From Gammaproteobacteria bacterium (GTDB taxonomy: Bacteria > Pseudomonadota > Gammaproteobacteria > Pseudomonadales > Azotimanducaceae), in NCBI GenBank assembly GCA_009840545.1, contig VXNM01000008.1, positions 440,339 through 504,338 on the forward strand: 64,000 bases of DNA, written 5' to 3'. Of the stretch, positions 50,884-59,528 are shown piece after piece. Under the pieces are notes generated by a model, which saw only the letters and a program-made list of their open reading frames with translations, ran no database searches and had not been told where the DNA came from. A program made the translations under genes and the position numbers. Positions within the stretch are counted from its first letter, which is position 1, and each line of letters opens with the position of its first letter.

Positions 50884-52443
50884 TTGACCACGACGCTACT
50901 GGTAATCCTTGACGGCTGGGGCCACAGCGACACCGGTCCTCACAATGCAATTCACGTAGCAAATACTCCTACATGGGACAGAATTTGGTCAAGCTGCCCT
51001 CGCGGACTCTTAGAGTGTTCGGGCGAGTTCGTAGGTTTGCCCGAAGGCCAAATGGGAAACTCCGAGGTCGGCCATATGACCATTGGAGCAGGGCGCATAG
51101 TCCACCAAGACTTGACGCGAATTGATGCAGCTTTAGCCGATGGTTCCTTTACTCAACTTGCCGCGGTCCATGAGCTAGCGAAGATTTCGTCGCCACAGAG
51201 AATCCACGTAGCGGGGTTGCTCTCTCCGGGTGGCGTTCACAGCCACGAACGCCACATTTGGTCGTTCGTTGACTATCTAACGGAATGTTCAGCAGAGGTG
51301 TCGGTACATGCTTTTCTTGATGGTCGGGACACGCCTCCAAGAGACGCGCTCAATTCGCTAGAGACATTTGAGCAAAAGCTAAGTGAACACCCTCTCGCGA
51401 GTATTGCATCGATATGTGGCCGTTATTACGCGATGGATCGAGATGAACGATGGGATCGTACAAAAAGCGCTTTCGACATGCTGGTTGGACACGGAGACTC
51501 TCTTCGACACTCAGACTCAATTGCTGCTCTCAAATCAGCGTACGATCGAGGAGAATCCGATGAATTCGTCCAGCCGACACGTACCGACGCATACCATCCC
51601 GTCCAAGACGGCGATGTGTTCCTGTTTATGAACTTCAGAGCCGACCGAGCTCGACAACTCTACCAGTCCTTCGTTGTTCGTGACTTTACAGGATTTGAGC
51701 GTGAACGACTACCAGTTCTCTCCCGATTCTTCTCGATGACTCCGTATGATGCACTCCCTAGACCAGTGGCTCAAATTACCCCCGTACAGGTGCTCTTTGA
51801 ACATGAACAAGTTCGCGACTCGTTAGGCGAGTGCATAGCATCCAAGAACTTGAAGCAGCTGCGCATTGCAGAATCGGAGAAGTCTGCACATGTGACCTAT
51901 TTCTTCTCGGGAGGATCGGACGAGCGATTCAAGAGTGAGTCAAGAAAGATCATCGATTCGCAGCCGGTAGCGACCTACGACCTTCGCCCACGTATGAGCG
52001 CAGATTCGGTGACGGCGGAAGTGGCACGAAGCGTGCGGTCAAAGAACTATAGTCTCATTGTCTGCAATCTCGCAAATGCGGATATGGTTGGACACACAGG
52101 AGATTTCGATGCGGCAGTTCAGGCAGTGGAATGCCTTGACGAGTGTTTGACAATGATTCTCGAAGCGTGTGCCTCAACAAAGTCACACTGCTTCGTGACT
52201 GCAGACCATGGCAACGTGGAGTGCATGTACAACGCTGACTCAGCACAATCCCATACAGCCCATACAAACAACCCTGTTCCGTTTGTTTACATTGGACCGT
52301 CGGTTCTTGAACTTTCAGATCGTGGATCACTTGCCGACATTGCCCCAACGATCTTGGAGGTCATGGGGTTACCCATTTCAGATCAGATGGATGGAAGATC
52401 GTTGGCCGTTAGACACAGAGATGTCCAATCAGCCTACGAATGA
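50884..52443 (+). CDS. gpmI: 2,3-bisphosphoglycerate-independent phosphoglycerate mutase
   Basis: Interconverts 3- and 2-phosphoglycerate using manganese. Metal ligand Asp and the phosphoserine nucleophile are in LVILDGWGH and GQMGNSEVGHMTIGAGR (Ser about 60). Others are HAFLDGRDTPPRDA, GRYYAMDRDERWDRT, MNFRADRARQ, TADHGNVECM and SHTAHTNNPVPF. It is 519 aa, the usual length. The start is TTG 50884 (CCATTGACC). The envC-like gene starts within its last 23 bases. Confidence 0.96.
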   Translation: MTTTLLVILDGWGHSDTGPHNAIHVANTPTWDRIWSSCPRGLLECSGEFVGLPEGQMGNSEVGHMTIGAGRIVHQDLTRIDAALADGSFTQLAAVHELAKISSPQRIHVAGLLSPGGVHSHERHIWSFVDYLTECSAEVSVHAFLDGRDTPPRDALNSLETFEQKLSEHPLASIASICGRYYAMDRDERWDRTKSAFDMLVGHGDSLRHSDSIAALKSAYDRGESDEFVQPTRTDAYHPVQDGDVFLFMNFRADRARQLYQSFVVRDFTGFERERLPVLSRFFSMTPYDALPRPVAQITPVQVLFEHEQVRDSLGECIASKNLKQLRIAESEKSAHVTYFFSGGSDERFKSESRKIIDSQPVATYDLRPRMSADSVTAEVARSVRSKNYSLIVCNLANADMVGHTGDFDAAVQAVECLDECLTMILEACASTKSHCFVTADHGNVECMYNADSAQSHTAHTNNPVPFVYIGPSVLELSDRGSLADIAPTILEVMGLPISDQMDGRSLAVRHRDVQSAYE

Positions 52444-53626
52444 AAGAGCTGAAAGAGCTCAATCTTCGTGCTACAACTTGATTCTCATTCTAGTCGTTGC
52501 TTTCTCTCACATTGCCTCATCAACGTTAGCACAAGAGCAGGATCTTTCAGTAGAGGAAATGCTCTCTGGAGTACTCGAAGAACTCAATACGAAGCAGAAT
52601 TGGATCGGGCAAGCAGACAAGAGAATTCAAGACCTTCTTGCTGCGTTGCGTACATCCGATCAAAAAGTAGCTTCTGCGGCATCCCGTATAGCAGAAATTC
52701 AAGACAGCATCACCAGCTTGGAGCAATCTCTTGGCGACCAGGAGAAGCGATCTCAAGAAATTACTACCAAGATAGCTTCACTCTCATCTTCAATTGCCTT
52801 GCACATTCGCGTTGCCCATCGATTACAACGCAAACACTGGTTGAGGTCGTTTCTGGAGCAAGAAAGCGCGGAGCGGAACGACAGGCACGTTCGCTACCAC
52901 CGCTACTTTGCAAATTCCAAGAACAAGTCCATAGAAGAATTCGAAGAGTTGCTCGGCGAAATGCGCAAAGTTTCAAAGTCAATCCTGACCAACCGAAACA
53001 GTCTTGCCGAACAGCAGGAAGAGTGGAAGAGTGAGAAAGCCATCTACGATCAGGAAAGCAAGACAAGGAAAGCGCAAATTTCTGAGCTCAATTCCGAAAT
53101 AGCTGCTAAACAACGTGATGTGGACAAGCTGCTTGAGGACCGCGAACGACTAGAGAGTCTCCTTGTAGAAATTGAACGTATCGGCACCGATTCAACTAAT
53201 CAATCCGGGTCGGAAGGATCCGTGATTGAAGACTCAAGCAAGTCCTGGCCTATCGAAGGAGAGGTCCTAGTGGAATTTGGCGATCCTAGAGCAGATGGTC
53301 GTCTAGAGTGGCAAGGTGTACATATCGCTGCAGCTACTGGAACGGACGTTGTTGCGGTTGCCCCAGGAAAGGTAGTGTTTGCCGACTGGTTGATGGGTTT
53401 TGGAATGATGCTAATTCTCGACCACGGCAATGAAGTTCTTACGGTGTACGGCTATTGCGACACTCTACTAGCGCGGACTGGAGACTACGTAGAAGCTGGC
53501 GAAATCATAGCAACCGTAGGTCAGAGTGGTGGCCAAACGACACCTGGGCTGTACTTCGAGGTGAGATCAAATGGGACCTCAACGGATCCCATCAAATGGC
53601 TTGGGCAGTCCAACACAAACGATTGA
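52421..53626 (+). CDS. envC: EnvC-type murein hydrolase activator with degenerate LytM (M23) domain
   Basis: Activates amidases that split the septum. From ATG 52421 there is a signal peptide (LILILVVAFSHIASSTLAQE), two long coiled-coil regions (about residues 30-150 and 170-260) and a C-terminal LytM domain (WPIEGEVLVEFGDPR, VHIAAATGTDVVAVAPGKVV, LDHGNEVLTVYGYCD, LYFEVRSNG). Catalytic His/Asp ligands of active M23 peptidases are replaced (for example YGYCD where active enzymes have YGH), as in E. coli EnvC. It is 401 aa, and follows gpmI as in Enterobacteria and Pseudomonas. Confidence 0.93.
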   Translation: MSNQPTNERAERAQSSCYNLILILVVAFSHIASSTLAQEQDLSVEEMLSGVLEELNTKQNWIGQADKRIQDLLAALRTSDQKVASAASRIAEIQDSITSLEQSLGDQEKRSQEITTKIASLSSSIALHIRVAHRLQRKHWLRSFLEQESAERNDRHVRYHRYFANSKNKSIEEFEELLGEMRKVSKSILTNRNSLAEQQEEWKSEKAIYDQESKTRKAQISELNSEIAAKQRDVDKLLEDRERLESLLVEIERIGTDSTNQSGSEGSVIEDSSKSWPIEGEVLVEFGDPRADGRLEWQGVHIAAATGTDVVAVAPGKVVFADWLMGFGMMLILDHGNEVLTVYGYCDTLLARTGDYVEAGEIIATVGQSGGQTTPGLYFEVRSNGTSTDPIKWLGQSNTND

Positions 53627-53720
53627 AGCAAGAATCAGCCAATCCCTTAGGATACGCACTTGAGTCTAGTGGGACAGTCAGAAGTGTCTGATTGGAAGTC
53701 TCGGCTCTGAGGTGCCTATA

Positions 53721-54289
53721 CCATCTAAGATCCCAGGAAACGTTAAACAGTACCGTTGAGCCGAATGTCTGTTCAATGATAGACACATCCCCTTGATCCA
53801 CAGTTACCGATGAATTCAGGATGTTCTTAATCCTGCCTTAAGAGTGACATTGTTCGTGGGATACCAGGAATAAACAATGTCCAAACCATGGAACGGTTGT
53901 GCGAAGCCATCGTCATACGTGCTATAGACCTGGATGTTTTCGATTGTGGTGCCACTATCGACATTATTGAGCATCAGTCCGTTGAGTTCGTCGCCCGGAG
54001 CAGCTTCAGCTCCCGGATGTTTGATGACTAAATGCTTGAGTATTCCAGAGTCATCCTCATAGTTGTCGCCGCCATAGTGAGAAGGTTTCCCTTCAGACTG
54101 AATGTGACATGAACCAGTGGATTGTTGTTCGTCGTCGGAAGCTCCCGATACGTTAGGGGTGCTCGAAGTAGTGGTTGTAGAGTTGTCTTGTGCATCGATG
54201 AGAATATCCCCACTTCAGCATCCTCCAACGACAAGCGCAGAAAGCAAGACATACGGAACTCCGAAAACTGCTAGCTGGGTACGGGTCAC
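53721..54289 (-). pseudogene. Chimeric relic: beta-helix-type lipoprotein fused to a TonB-receptor C-terminus
   Basis: GTG 54289 sits 1-4 bases after GGAGGAAAA, a very good ribosome binding site. The start MTRTQLAVFGVPYVLLSALV leads to a lipobox VGGC, immediately followed by TGA (54215-54217). In frame, a beta-helix-like segment follows (SEGKPSHYGGDNYEDD, HPGAEAAPGDELNGLML, TTIENIQVYSTYDDG). Near 53899-53907 it joins PFHGLDIVYSWYPTNNVTLK, a typical TonB-receptor C-terminal strand. Restoring one base near 53830-53835 gives KAGIKNILNSSVTVDQGD and a final FNVSWDL strand ending at 53727. It carries at least three lesions: nonsense, internal fusion by deletion, and frameshift. Confidence 0.65.
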
Positions 54290-54538
54290 TTTTCCTCCAA
54301 GATTCTCCGTTTCTAAAACGCCTTGTTACAGTCAGCGTCAACGACTCGACTTGATGGTGAGAATTTTGAAAAAATTCGTAGCCGTGATGTTGAGTTTATG
54401 TAGTCTTTCTATGTAGATTCCATAGCAGAAATATTGATCGCAAATTTCAGAATTGTGAATTCGAGCGAGAATCCAAACGATCAACCACCATGGCAGATGT
54501 CAAATCTGTGACAGAGGCGAGCCCATAGAGAGGAAGTG

Positions 54539-54934
54539 TTACAGTCTATCTAACAAGCTTCCATATGGAAGAAAGCGATTGCGCGAGTGACTCTTAATCC
54601 AGCTTGTAAGGTCGCTCGGATATGCATTTCTCCTCTTCAGTACACGTACCAATGGAATAACCGGCGACTTTGCCCCACAATCGAATCCAGAATATTCTTG
54701 CTCGCAGATTGTGAGAACCTTAATCCAGGCGACGATGGTCTGGACGTCGATTGCATCGACAAATTTCTCCCAAGACGAAGAACCAAGTAACAAGACGGAT
54801 CGTAGTTCAGCTTGATCGGTGTCTGATAGGCATAGACCACCGCTTTCGTGCTGGACCGCCGCCCTCGACAATATAGCGCGATGCACATCCCCCAACGAGT
54901 TCTTGTCGGGATCCCACTGTTCCACGTCAGTCAT
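54539..54934 (-). CDS. Conserved-looking hypothetical protein, about 131 aa
   Basis: 131 aa from ATG 54934 (MTDVEQWDPDKNSLGDVHRA). It has two cysteines in GGLCLSDTD and SGFDCGAKS, and a long C-terminal helical segment ending SHSRNRFLPYGSLLDRL. I recall similar NRFLPYGSLLDRL endings in gammaproteobacterial hypothetical proteins but cannot verify it. It is soluble and has no signal. It lies alone in a stretch of decayed sequence. Confidence 0.6.
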   Translation of the reverse strand: MTDVEQWDPDKNSLGDVHRAILSRAAVQHESGGLCLSDTDQAELRSVLLLGSSSWEKFVDAIDVQTIVAWIKVLTICEQEYSGFDCGAKSPVIPLVRVLKRRNAYPSDLTSWIKSHSRNRFLPYGSLLDRL

Positions 54935-55342
54935 GTCGATCTATTCTCGGGCCGTACTCGCACAAGAACCATCTCGGCAAGTTACGTTGGCTTGCATCCA
55001 GTTAACAAATAATACGCTCTACCCAACGCTTCAAAGTCTCAACTTGTAGAGAGATTAGCTGAAGTCAAGACCCCTTCCTACTCGACCTGTGCTGCGCGGG
55101 GCAATTTGTTCTAAGGGCTGTTCGTCCCATGCACGTGCATCCATCCCTCTGGAAGATTCGCAGGAGACCAGCTTCTATTGCCGAGAGACTGCGTATGCTC
55201 TCGAAGCCCATCAAGCATCATGTGAACGCTTGGCTGGAACACGGTCCAGTATCTAGGTCAACGGTACCTCATGGCACCCAATCAATTCAGAGCCATCTGA
55301 GTCGAGGTACTTGTCAGTTCTTGCGATAAAGAAAAGAGAAGC
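54935..55342. other. 408-base gene-poor region
   Basis: I examined both strands and found only short frames broken by stops, without ribosome binding sites or protein-like composition. It lies between the 54539 gene and the PNP-oxidase gene and looks like remnant or spacer DNA. Confidence 0.4.
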
Positions 55343-55756
55343 TCAATTCTCAAAGAGAAATTTCGTAGCATTTTCAAACACTCCCGCCCATGCGATGACG
55401 CTTTGGGGCATGAAAATGCAAGCTTCACGTCGATACTGATCAGGAGTCTGACCAAATCCATATTTTGAATTGCTTGTGTGGGCAACTTCCTCGGCAAGAT
55501 CCTGATTCAGTGTAGAAATACTTACCTTACCTTCCAAAATAATAGGTTTTTCAGTGTCTTCCAAGTTAACCGCCGCTTTGCTATTAGATGCTAGGTTGCG
55601 GCGCCATCGAGTACTTGGGTGGCCACCGAAATAGAGCGAGTTTCGAATCCAAACTCCGTCAATCGGTCGCGAAATCGGAGCATAGCTAGTAGTGACGGTT
55701 ACTAGCCAATAGTGAGTGGCATCGACAAGCTTCTCTACGACTTCATTCCAATCCAT
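55343..55756 (-). CDS. Pyridoxamine 5'-phosphate oxidase-like flavin protein
   Basis: 137 aa, split-barrel flavin-binding fold. It shows the family start YWLVTVTTSYAPISRPIDGVW (in part), a conserved LYFGGHPSTRWRRNLASNSK and AAVNLEDTEKPIILEGKVS, and a C-terminal aromatic tail (FIMPQSVIAWAG-like). It resembles the small PNPOx-like proteins of unknown substrate rather than true PdxH, which is about 215 aa. The start is ATG 55756. Confidence 0.8.
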   Translation of the reverse strand: MDWNEVVEKLVDATHYWLVTVTTSYAPISRPIDGVWIRNSLYFGGHPSTRWRRNLASNSKAAVNLEDTEKPIILEGKVSISTLNQDLAEEVAHTSNSKYGFGQTPDQYRREACIFMPQSVIAWAGVFENATKFLFEN

Positions 55757-56348
55757 CAGAGGCGAGTCCCCCGGTGCACCATAGACTGGTGGGAGATAAA
55801 GCGAAATGGATCGTGGGTCGGAAACTATGATTCTGTACCTATAGTCTCTAGGTGTGTAACTCTACCGTGCTTGTTGCGTATATGTCCTTGTGAATTTCTA
55901 CAAGATAGTTCACTACACGTCAAATCGAATCGGAGATTCACCCCCCAACATTTCGCTTTGGCACTTGATTGATCTTTGGTTCACCATCGACCGCAAAAGA
56001 GATTACAAGCCCGTCAGAGACTGAATCCACATGTCATTGGTTTTGATATGCTCCACATCAATTCTTGAATCTGTGCTGGTGCAAGGCTGAAGTGTGCTTT
56101 TGACAACTAGGGACTTGCTTTGCGCCTCTTCTTCTTTGAGCGATTCCAAATGCTCGAACGGACTTGGCATCGCCATTCCGGGAGACTTTTCGAGCGGCTT
56201 CAGCACTGATTGCCTGGGGTTAATTCAATACATCCTTAATTGAGCGCGTTTATTGTTGTCTATGTGACCGAAGGTCGATTAAGTCGTTTAGGTACTCGCT
56301 TAAATGTAGTAGGCGCAGCTGTCCCCCAAATCGGTAGCTATTAACACA
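55757..56348. other. 592-base gene-poor region before mutY
   Basis: Contains the mutY promoter region and one doubtful reverse frame (56003-56206, listed separately). Apart from a weak inverted pair CTTGT/ACAAG near 55886-55903, I see no other structure. Confidence 0.4.
56003..56206 (-). CDS. Doubtful small protein
   Basis: 67 codons from GTG 56206 (MLKPLEKSPGMAMPSPFEHL) to the stop at 56003-56005, polar, with a single cysteine. There is no ribosome binding site and no family match. It could be the end of a decayed gene. Confidence 0.25.
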   Translation of the reverse strand: MLKPLEKSPGMAMPSPFEHLESLKEEEAQSKSLVVKSTLQPCTSTDSRIDVEHIKTNDMWIQSLTGL

Positions 56349-57413
56349 TTGGATTGGTTTGCAAAGCAAGTGTTGGATTGGTCGAGGAGTCATGGACGCT
56401 CTGATTTTCCTTGGCAGAGCAACAAGTCTCCCTATCGTGTATGGGTTTCAGAGATCATGCTTCAACAAACTCAAGCCAATACCGTCGTATCTCACTTCAG
56501 TCGATTTGTTGAGGAGTTTCCAAACATAGAAGCCTTGGCTTCTGCCACTGAGGACGATGTGCTCAGTTCCTGGATGGGACTCGGCTATTACCGTCGTGCA
56601 TTGAGATTACGTGAAGCAGCGTTGCAGCTAGTGGAACAATTTGGAGGCAAGCTTCCTCGAACAATACCCGAACTTTGTTCTCTACCCGGAATAGGACGTT
56701 CCACCGCCGGTGCGATACTTTCCTGTGCATACAACCTGCCCGCACCCATTCTCGATGCTAACGTGCGACGCGTACTTTCAAGATTTCATGCGGTTAACGG
56801 ACCAGAAGAGTCTAGGATCCCCGATTCCAAACTTTGGCAATTAGCTGAGTCCCATACACCCAACGATGATGTTGGAAGTTACACACAAGCGATCATGGAT
56901 TTCGGATCGAAGCAGTGCATTCAGTCCAATCCGCTCTGCGATGTTTGCCCGCTTCGAGGAAGATGCATAGCATTTCGGTCAGATTCTGTACATCTGTATC
57001 CCAAACCTCGAAAGTCTCCTCAAGTGGTGGAAATTACGAGGCGTCCACTTGTGATCTTAGATTCTCAAGGGGCTTGTCTCTTAAAGCGACTTGGAGATGG
57101 TGGGACCTATTCAAGACTGTGGGAAACTCCTGACCTGCAACCAAATGCAAATGTTGAGCAAACTCTCGCACAAATGCAATTGCCGATCGAAACTGCCACC
57201 ATCTACAACGGCGGCGAAATTTCTCCTTACAACGTATCCAATCAAAGAATTTCTGAAAGTGTCACCGTTGTGAGGTACGGCCTGCAGTCATCAGTGATAG
57301 GTACGCCAACTGGAACATCGTGGTATAGGAATCACGAAGAAACGCCATTGGGAATGTCTGTTAAGACTCAAAGACGGATAGACTTGGCAAGGAATTTTGG
57401 AGTTCAATCATGA
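56349..57413 (+). CDS. mutY: A/G-specific adenine DNA glycosylase
   Basis: Removes adenine mispaired with 8-oxoguanine. The catalytic glutamate is in VSEIMLQQTQANTVV (about residue 35), the helix-hairpin-helix in LPGIGRSTAGAILSCAY (about 110), and the catalytic aspartate in LDANVRRVLSRF (about 133). The 4Fe-4S cysteines are in CIQSNPLCDVCPLRGRC (C-x6-C-x2-C-x5-C). A C-terminal Nudix-like 8-oxoG recognition domain follows. It is 354 aa, start TTG 56349 (CATTGG). The stop overlaps the next gene (ATGA). Confidence 0.96.
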   Translation: MDWFAKQVLDWSRSHGRSDFPWQSNKSPYRVWVSEIMLQQTQANTVVSHFSRFVEEFPNIEALASATEDDVLSSWMGLGYYRRALRLREAALQLVEQFGGKLPRTIPELCSLPGIGRSTAGAILSCAYNLPAPILDANVRRVLSRFHAVNGPEESRIPDSKLWQLAESHTPNDDVGSYTQAIMDFGSKQCIQSNPLCDVCPLRGRCIAFRSDSVHLYPKPRKSPQVVEITRRPLVILDSQGACLLKRLGDGGTYSRLWETPDLQPNANVEQTLAQMQLPIETATIYNGGEISPYNVSNQRISESVTVVRYGLQSSVIGTPTGTSWYRNHEETPLGMSVKTQRRIDLARNFGVQS

Positions 57414-57709
57414 CTCGAATGGTCTTGTGTCGCAAGTATGGAGAACAACTACCCGGACTTAAAGCACCGCCGATGCCGGGACCCCTAGGACAAGACCTAT
57501 TTGAGAACGTCTCGGTCAAGGCTTGGGAAGACTGGCAAGAATTGCAAACAATGCTCATCAACGAACACCACCTGTCGATGCAGGATTTCGAAGCCCGTCG
57601 CTACTTGATGGCACAAATGAAGAAGTTCTTCGATAACGAAGAGGTCGATCGACCTTCTGGTTACGTAGCTCCCCCTGTTGCAGACAAAGGTAACAACAAA
57701 GCAGACTAG
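57410..57709 (+). CDS. yggX: Fe(2+)-trafficking protein YggX
   Basis: Small iron-binding protein that protects and repairs Fe-S clusters. It has the conserved MVLCRKYGEQLPGL start with its single reactive cysteine, PMPGPLGQDLFENVS, AWEDWQELQTMLINEH and a C-terminal helical KKFFDNEEVDRPSGYV. It is 99 aa, directly coupled to mutY (ATGA), the gene order known from E. coli and Pseudomonas. Confidence 0.96.
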   Translation: MTRMVLCRKYGEQLPGLKAPPMPGPLGQDLFENVSVKAWEDWQELQTMLINEHHLSMQDFEARRYLMAQMKKFFDNEEVDRPSGYVAPPVADKGNNKAD

Positions 57710-57754
57710 AACTCCTGCGGTTTAGACAATCACGGAAATGGAAAAGGAGAAACA

Positions 57755-58477
57755 GTGTCAGAGTTCAAGTACAACGACGTAACAATTCACTATGAAGTCC
57801 ATGGCGACGGATTTCCGATTCTGTTGTTTGCACCCGGAGGGATGCGATCAGCAATTTCCTTTTGGTCGGCAAGCGAATGGAATCCCATCGAAACACTCAG
57901 CTCCGACTACCAAGTAATAGCAATGGATCAACGGAACGCAGGTTCTTCGCGTGCACCCGTGTCAAGTAGCGATGACTGGAGTGTGTATACAAGAGATCAC
58001 ATCGCACTAATGGATCACCTGAGAATTGAACGTGCGCACTTGTTGGGTGGATGTATCGGCGGTCCGTACTGCTACGGTGTCATTCAATCCGCATCCGACC
58101 GAGTAGCGGCAGCGGTCCTACAGCAACCGATCGGAAATGAGAACAATCGCGACCTATTCTTCGCAATGTTCGACACATGGGCCGACGCAATAAAGTCCGA
58201 ACACCCGGAAGCCAACGAGTCGGATTGGCAGTCATTCCGTTCCAACATGTTCGACCGACCTTTTCTCTACAACACGACCAGAGAGTTTGTTTCGCAATGC
58301 AAGACCCCACTTCTTGTGCTCATGGGAAGTGATCCTTACCATCCCGAAAGCGTTTCACGGGAGATTGCCGATCTCTCCCCCAATGCGAAACTGATTGAAA
58401 AGTGGAAGAATCCGGACACCGACAGCACCGTGGAGCATGTTCGAGCGTTCCTGGAGCAAAACACTCCAAACGATTAG
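57755..58477 (+). CDS. Alpha/beta-hydrolase with cysteine in the nucleophile position
   Basis: 240 aa. The oxyanion region reads ILLFAPGGMRS and the nucleophile elbow LGGCIGG (Cys about residue 99), where GxSxG would be usual, as in dienelactone hydrolase. The likely acid is the aspartate in LMGSDPYHPE and the histidine is in VEHVRAFLEQ. GTG 57755 is preceded by GGAAAAGGAGAAACA, a good ribosome binding site. Substrate is unknown. A MOSC-domain gene follows after about 56 bases. Confidence 0.82.
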   Translation: MSEFKYNDVTIHYEVHGDGFPILLFAPGGMRSAISFWSASEWNPIETLSSDYQVIAMDQRNAGSSRAPVSSSDDWSVYTRDHIALMDHLRIERAHLLGGCIGGPYCYGVIQSASDRVAAAVLQQPIGNENNRDLFFAMFDTWADAIKSEHPEANESDWQSFRSNMFDRPFLYNTTREFVSQCKTPLLVLMGSDPYHPESVSREIADLSPNAKLIEKWKNPDTDSTVEHVRAFLEQNTPND

Positions 58478-58533
58478 CTTCGTCCATTTCTCTAGTCTCT
58501 AACGTTTCTATGCAGCAATCCCGAGGAGAAAGT

Positions 58534-59175
58534 ATGACTCTGGTCGGAGTGAATCTTGGAGTCGCGCGAGTCGTAGGCAATTCTGTAACCGGGATATACA
58601 AGTCGAGTACTGGAAAACCGACGAGAGTCGAAAGTTTGGGGCTTGTCGGAGATGTAGTAAGCGACAGGAGACACCATGGGGGCGCAGATCAAGCCGTTTA
58701 CGTCTACGGAGATGACGACTATGAGTGGTGGCGGATGAGAGAATCCGCAGTTCTCGCGCCGGGAACGTTTGGTGACAATCTCACAATTGCAGGCTTGTCG
58801 TGCCGAGACATCTTCATAGGCGATCGTTTTCGCATTGGAAACGACGTGGTTATCGAGGCTACGGCACCTCGTATTCCGTGCGCAACACTAGCAGCTCGGA
58901 TGCAAGACAAGCAATTTCCGGCGAGGTTTAAACGCGCCGAAAGACCCGGATTCTATTGCCGTGTGTTGAATACCGGAACCGTGGTTGCAGGAGACGATGT
59001 CGAGTATATTGAGCACGAGCAAAGTCCCAGATTCTCGGTAGTTGATATGTTTCGTTTGCACTACCAACCGAATCCGAGTGTGGAACTTCTCCTACAAGTA
59101 CTTGAGCAACCGGTGGCAATTCGCGAACGCAAGCGTTTAGAATCCATACTAAATCGCAAAGAGCACATGAAATGA
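58534..59175 (+). CDS. MOSC domain protein, YiiM type
   Basis: A molybdenum-cofactor sulfurase C-terminal-like protein. Features are LGLVGDVVSDRRHHGGADQA, VYVYGDDDYEWWRM, GTFGDNLTIAG and PRIPCATLAARMQDKQFPAR, with the conserved MOSC cysteine. The C-terminus is a 3-alpha domain (FSVVDMFRLHYQPNPSVEL). I chose ATG 58534, which is preceded by GAGGAGAAAGT; this gives 213 aa. YiiM-like proteins reduce N-hydroxylated base analogs such as 6-hydroxylaminopurine. It overlaps the next start (ATGA). Confidence 0.88.
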   Translation: MTLVGVNLGVARVVGNSVTGIYKSSTGKPTRVESLGLVGDVVSDRRHHGGADQAVYVYGDDDYEWWRMRESAVLAPGTFGDNLTIAGLSCRDIFIGDRFRIGNDVVIEATAPRIPCATLAARMQDKQFPARFKRAERPGFYCRVLNTGTVVAGDDVEYIEHEQSPRFSVVDMFRLHYQPNPSVELLLQVLEQPVAIRERKRLESILNRKEHMK

Positions 59176-59477
59176 GTGGGTACTCTTCGACGACCTCGAT
59201 CATATTCGTTGCGTTTGGAATTCTGTACGGAGCTGGATTTCTGTTCGCGGCCTGGATTCTCGTACGCAAGCTACTTGAGAAACAAGAGAAAGTCGATCAG
59301 AATGTGGTCGAAGGAGCACCAAACACTACGGGCTTGATTGCAACACCTGTTGTGGTTGGAGCGACTGCGCCGCCCAAACCAAGTAACAAGAAAGAATCCC
59401 CATCAAGAGAGGCTTCTGAACCGTCGAGTCCAATTGACCTCGGAATTGACAGTCCTATTGACGGGGGAGGCTTCTAG
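59172..59477 (+). CDS. Small single-pass membrane protein, function unknown
   Basis: 101 aa from ATG 59172, which overlaps the MOSC stop. One N-terminal transmembrane helix (IIFVAFGILYGAGFLFAAWI) is followed by a basic stretch (LVRKLLEKQEKVDQ) and a Pro/Ser-rich tail ending DGGGF. No family is recognised. Confidence 0.55.
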   Translation: MSGYSSTTSIIFVAFGILYGAGFLFAAWILVRKLLEKQEKVDQNVVEGAPNTTGLIATPVVVGATAPPKPSNKKESPSREASEPSSPIDLGIDSPIDGGGF

Positions 59478-59528
59478 TACCTTACTTTGCGCCGATCCTA
59501 AATCAATTGCCTCTTTGTGGGCTGATCA

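Noticed and set aside
53592-53720. Continuation of the relic frame into the envC 3' end
   Set aside because: After FNVSWDL the frame runs on as non-barrel sequence; I treat it as read-through past a lost stop, not as part of a gene.
54819-55049. Forward frame overlapping the 54539 gene
   Set aside because: It lies opposite a better-supported gene and its residues (CWTAALDNIARCT) look like an antisense shadow.
55129-55329. Forward frame of 66 codons, histidine- and arginine-rich
   Set aside because: No ribosome binding site and composition typical of a noncoding frame.
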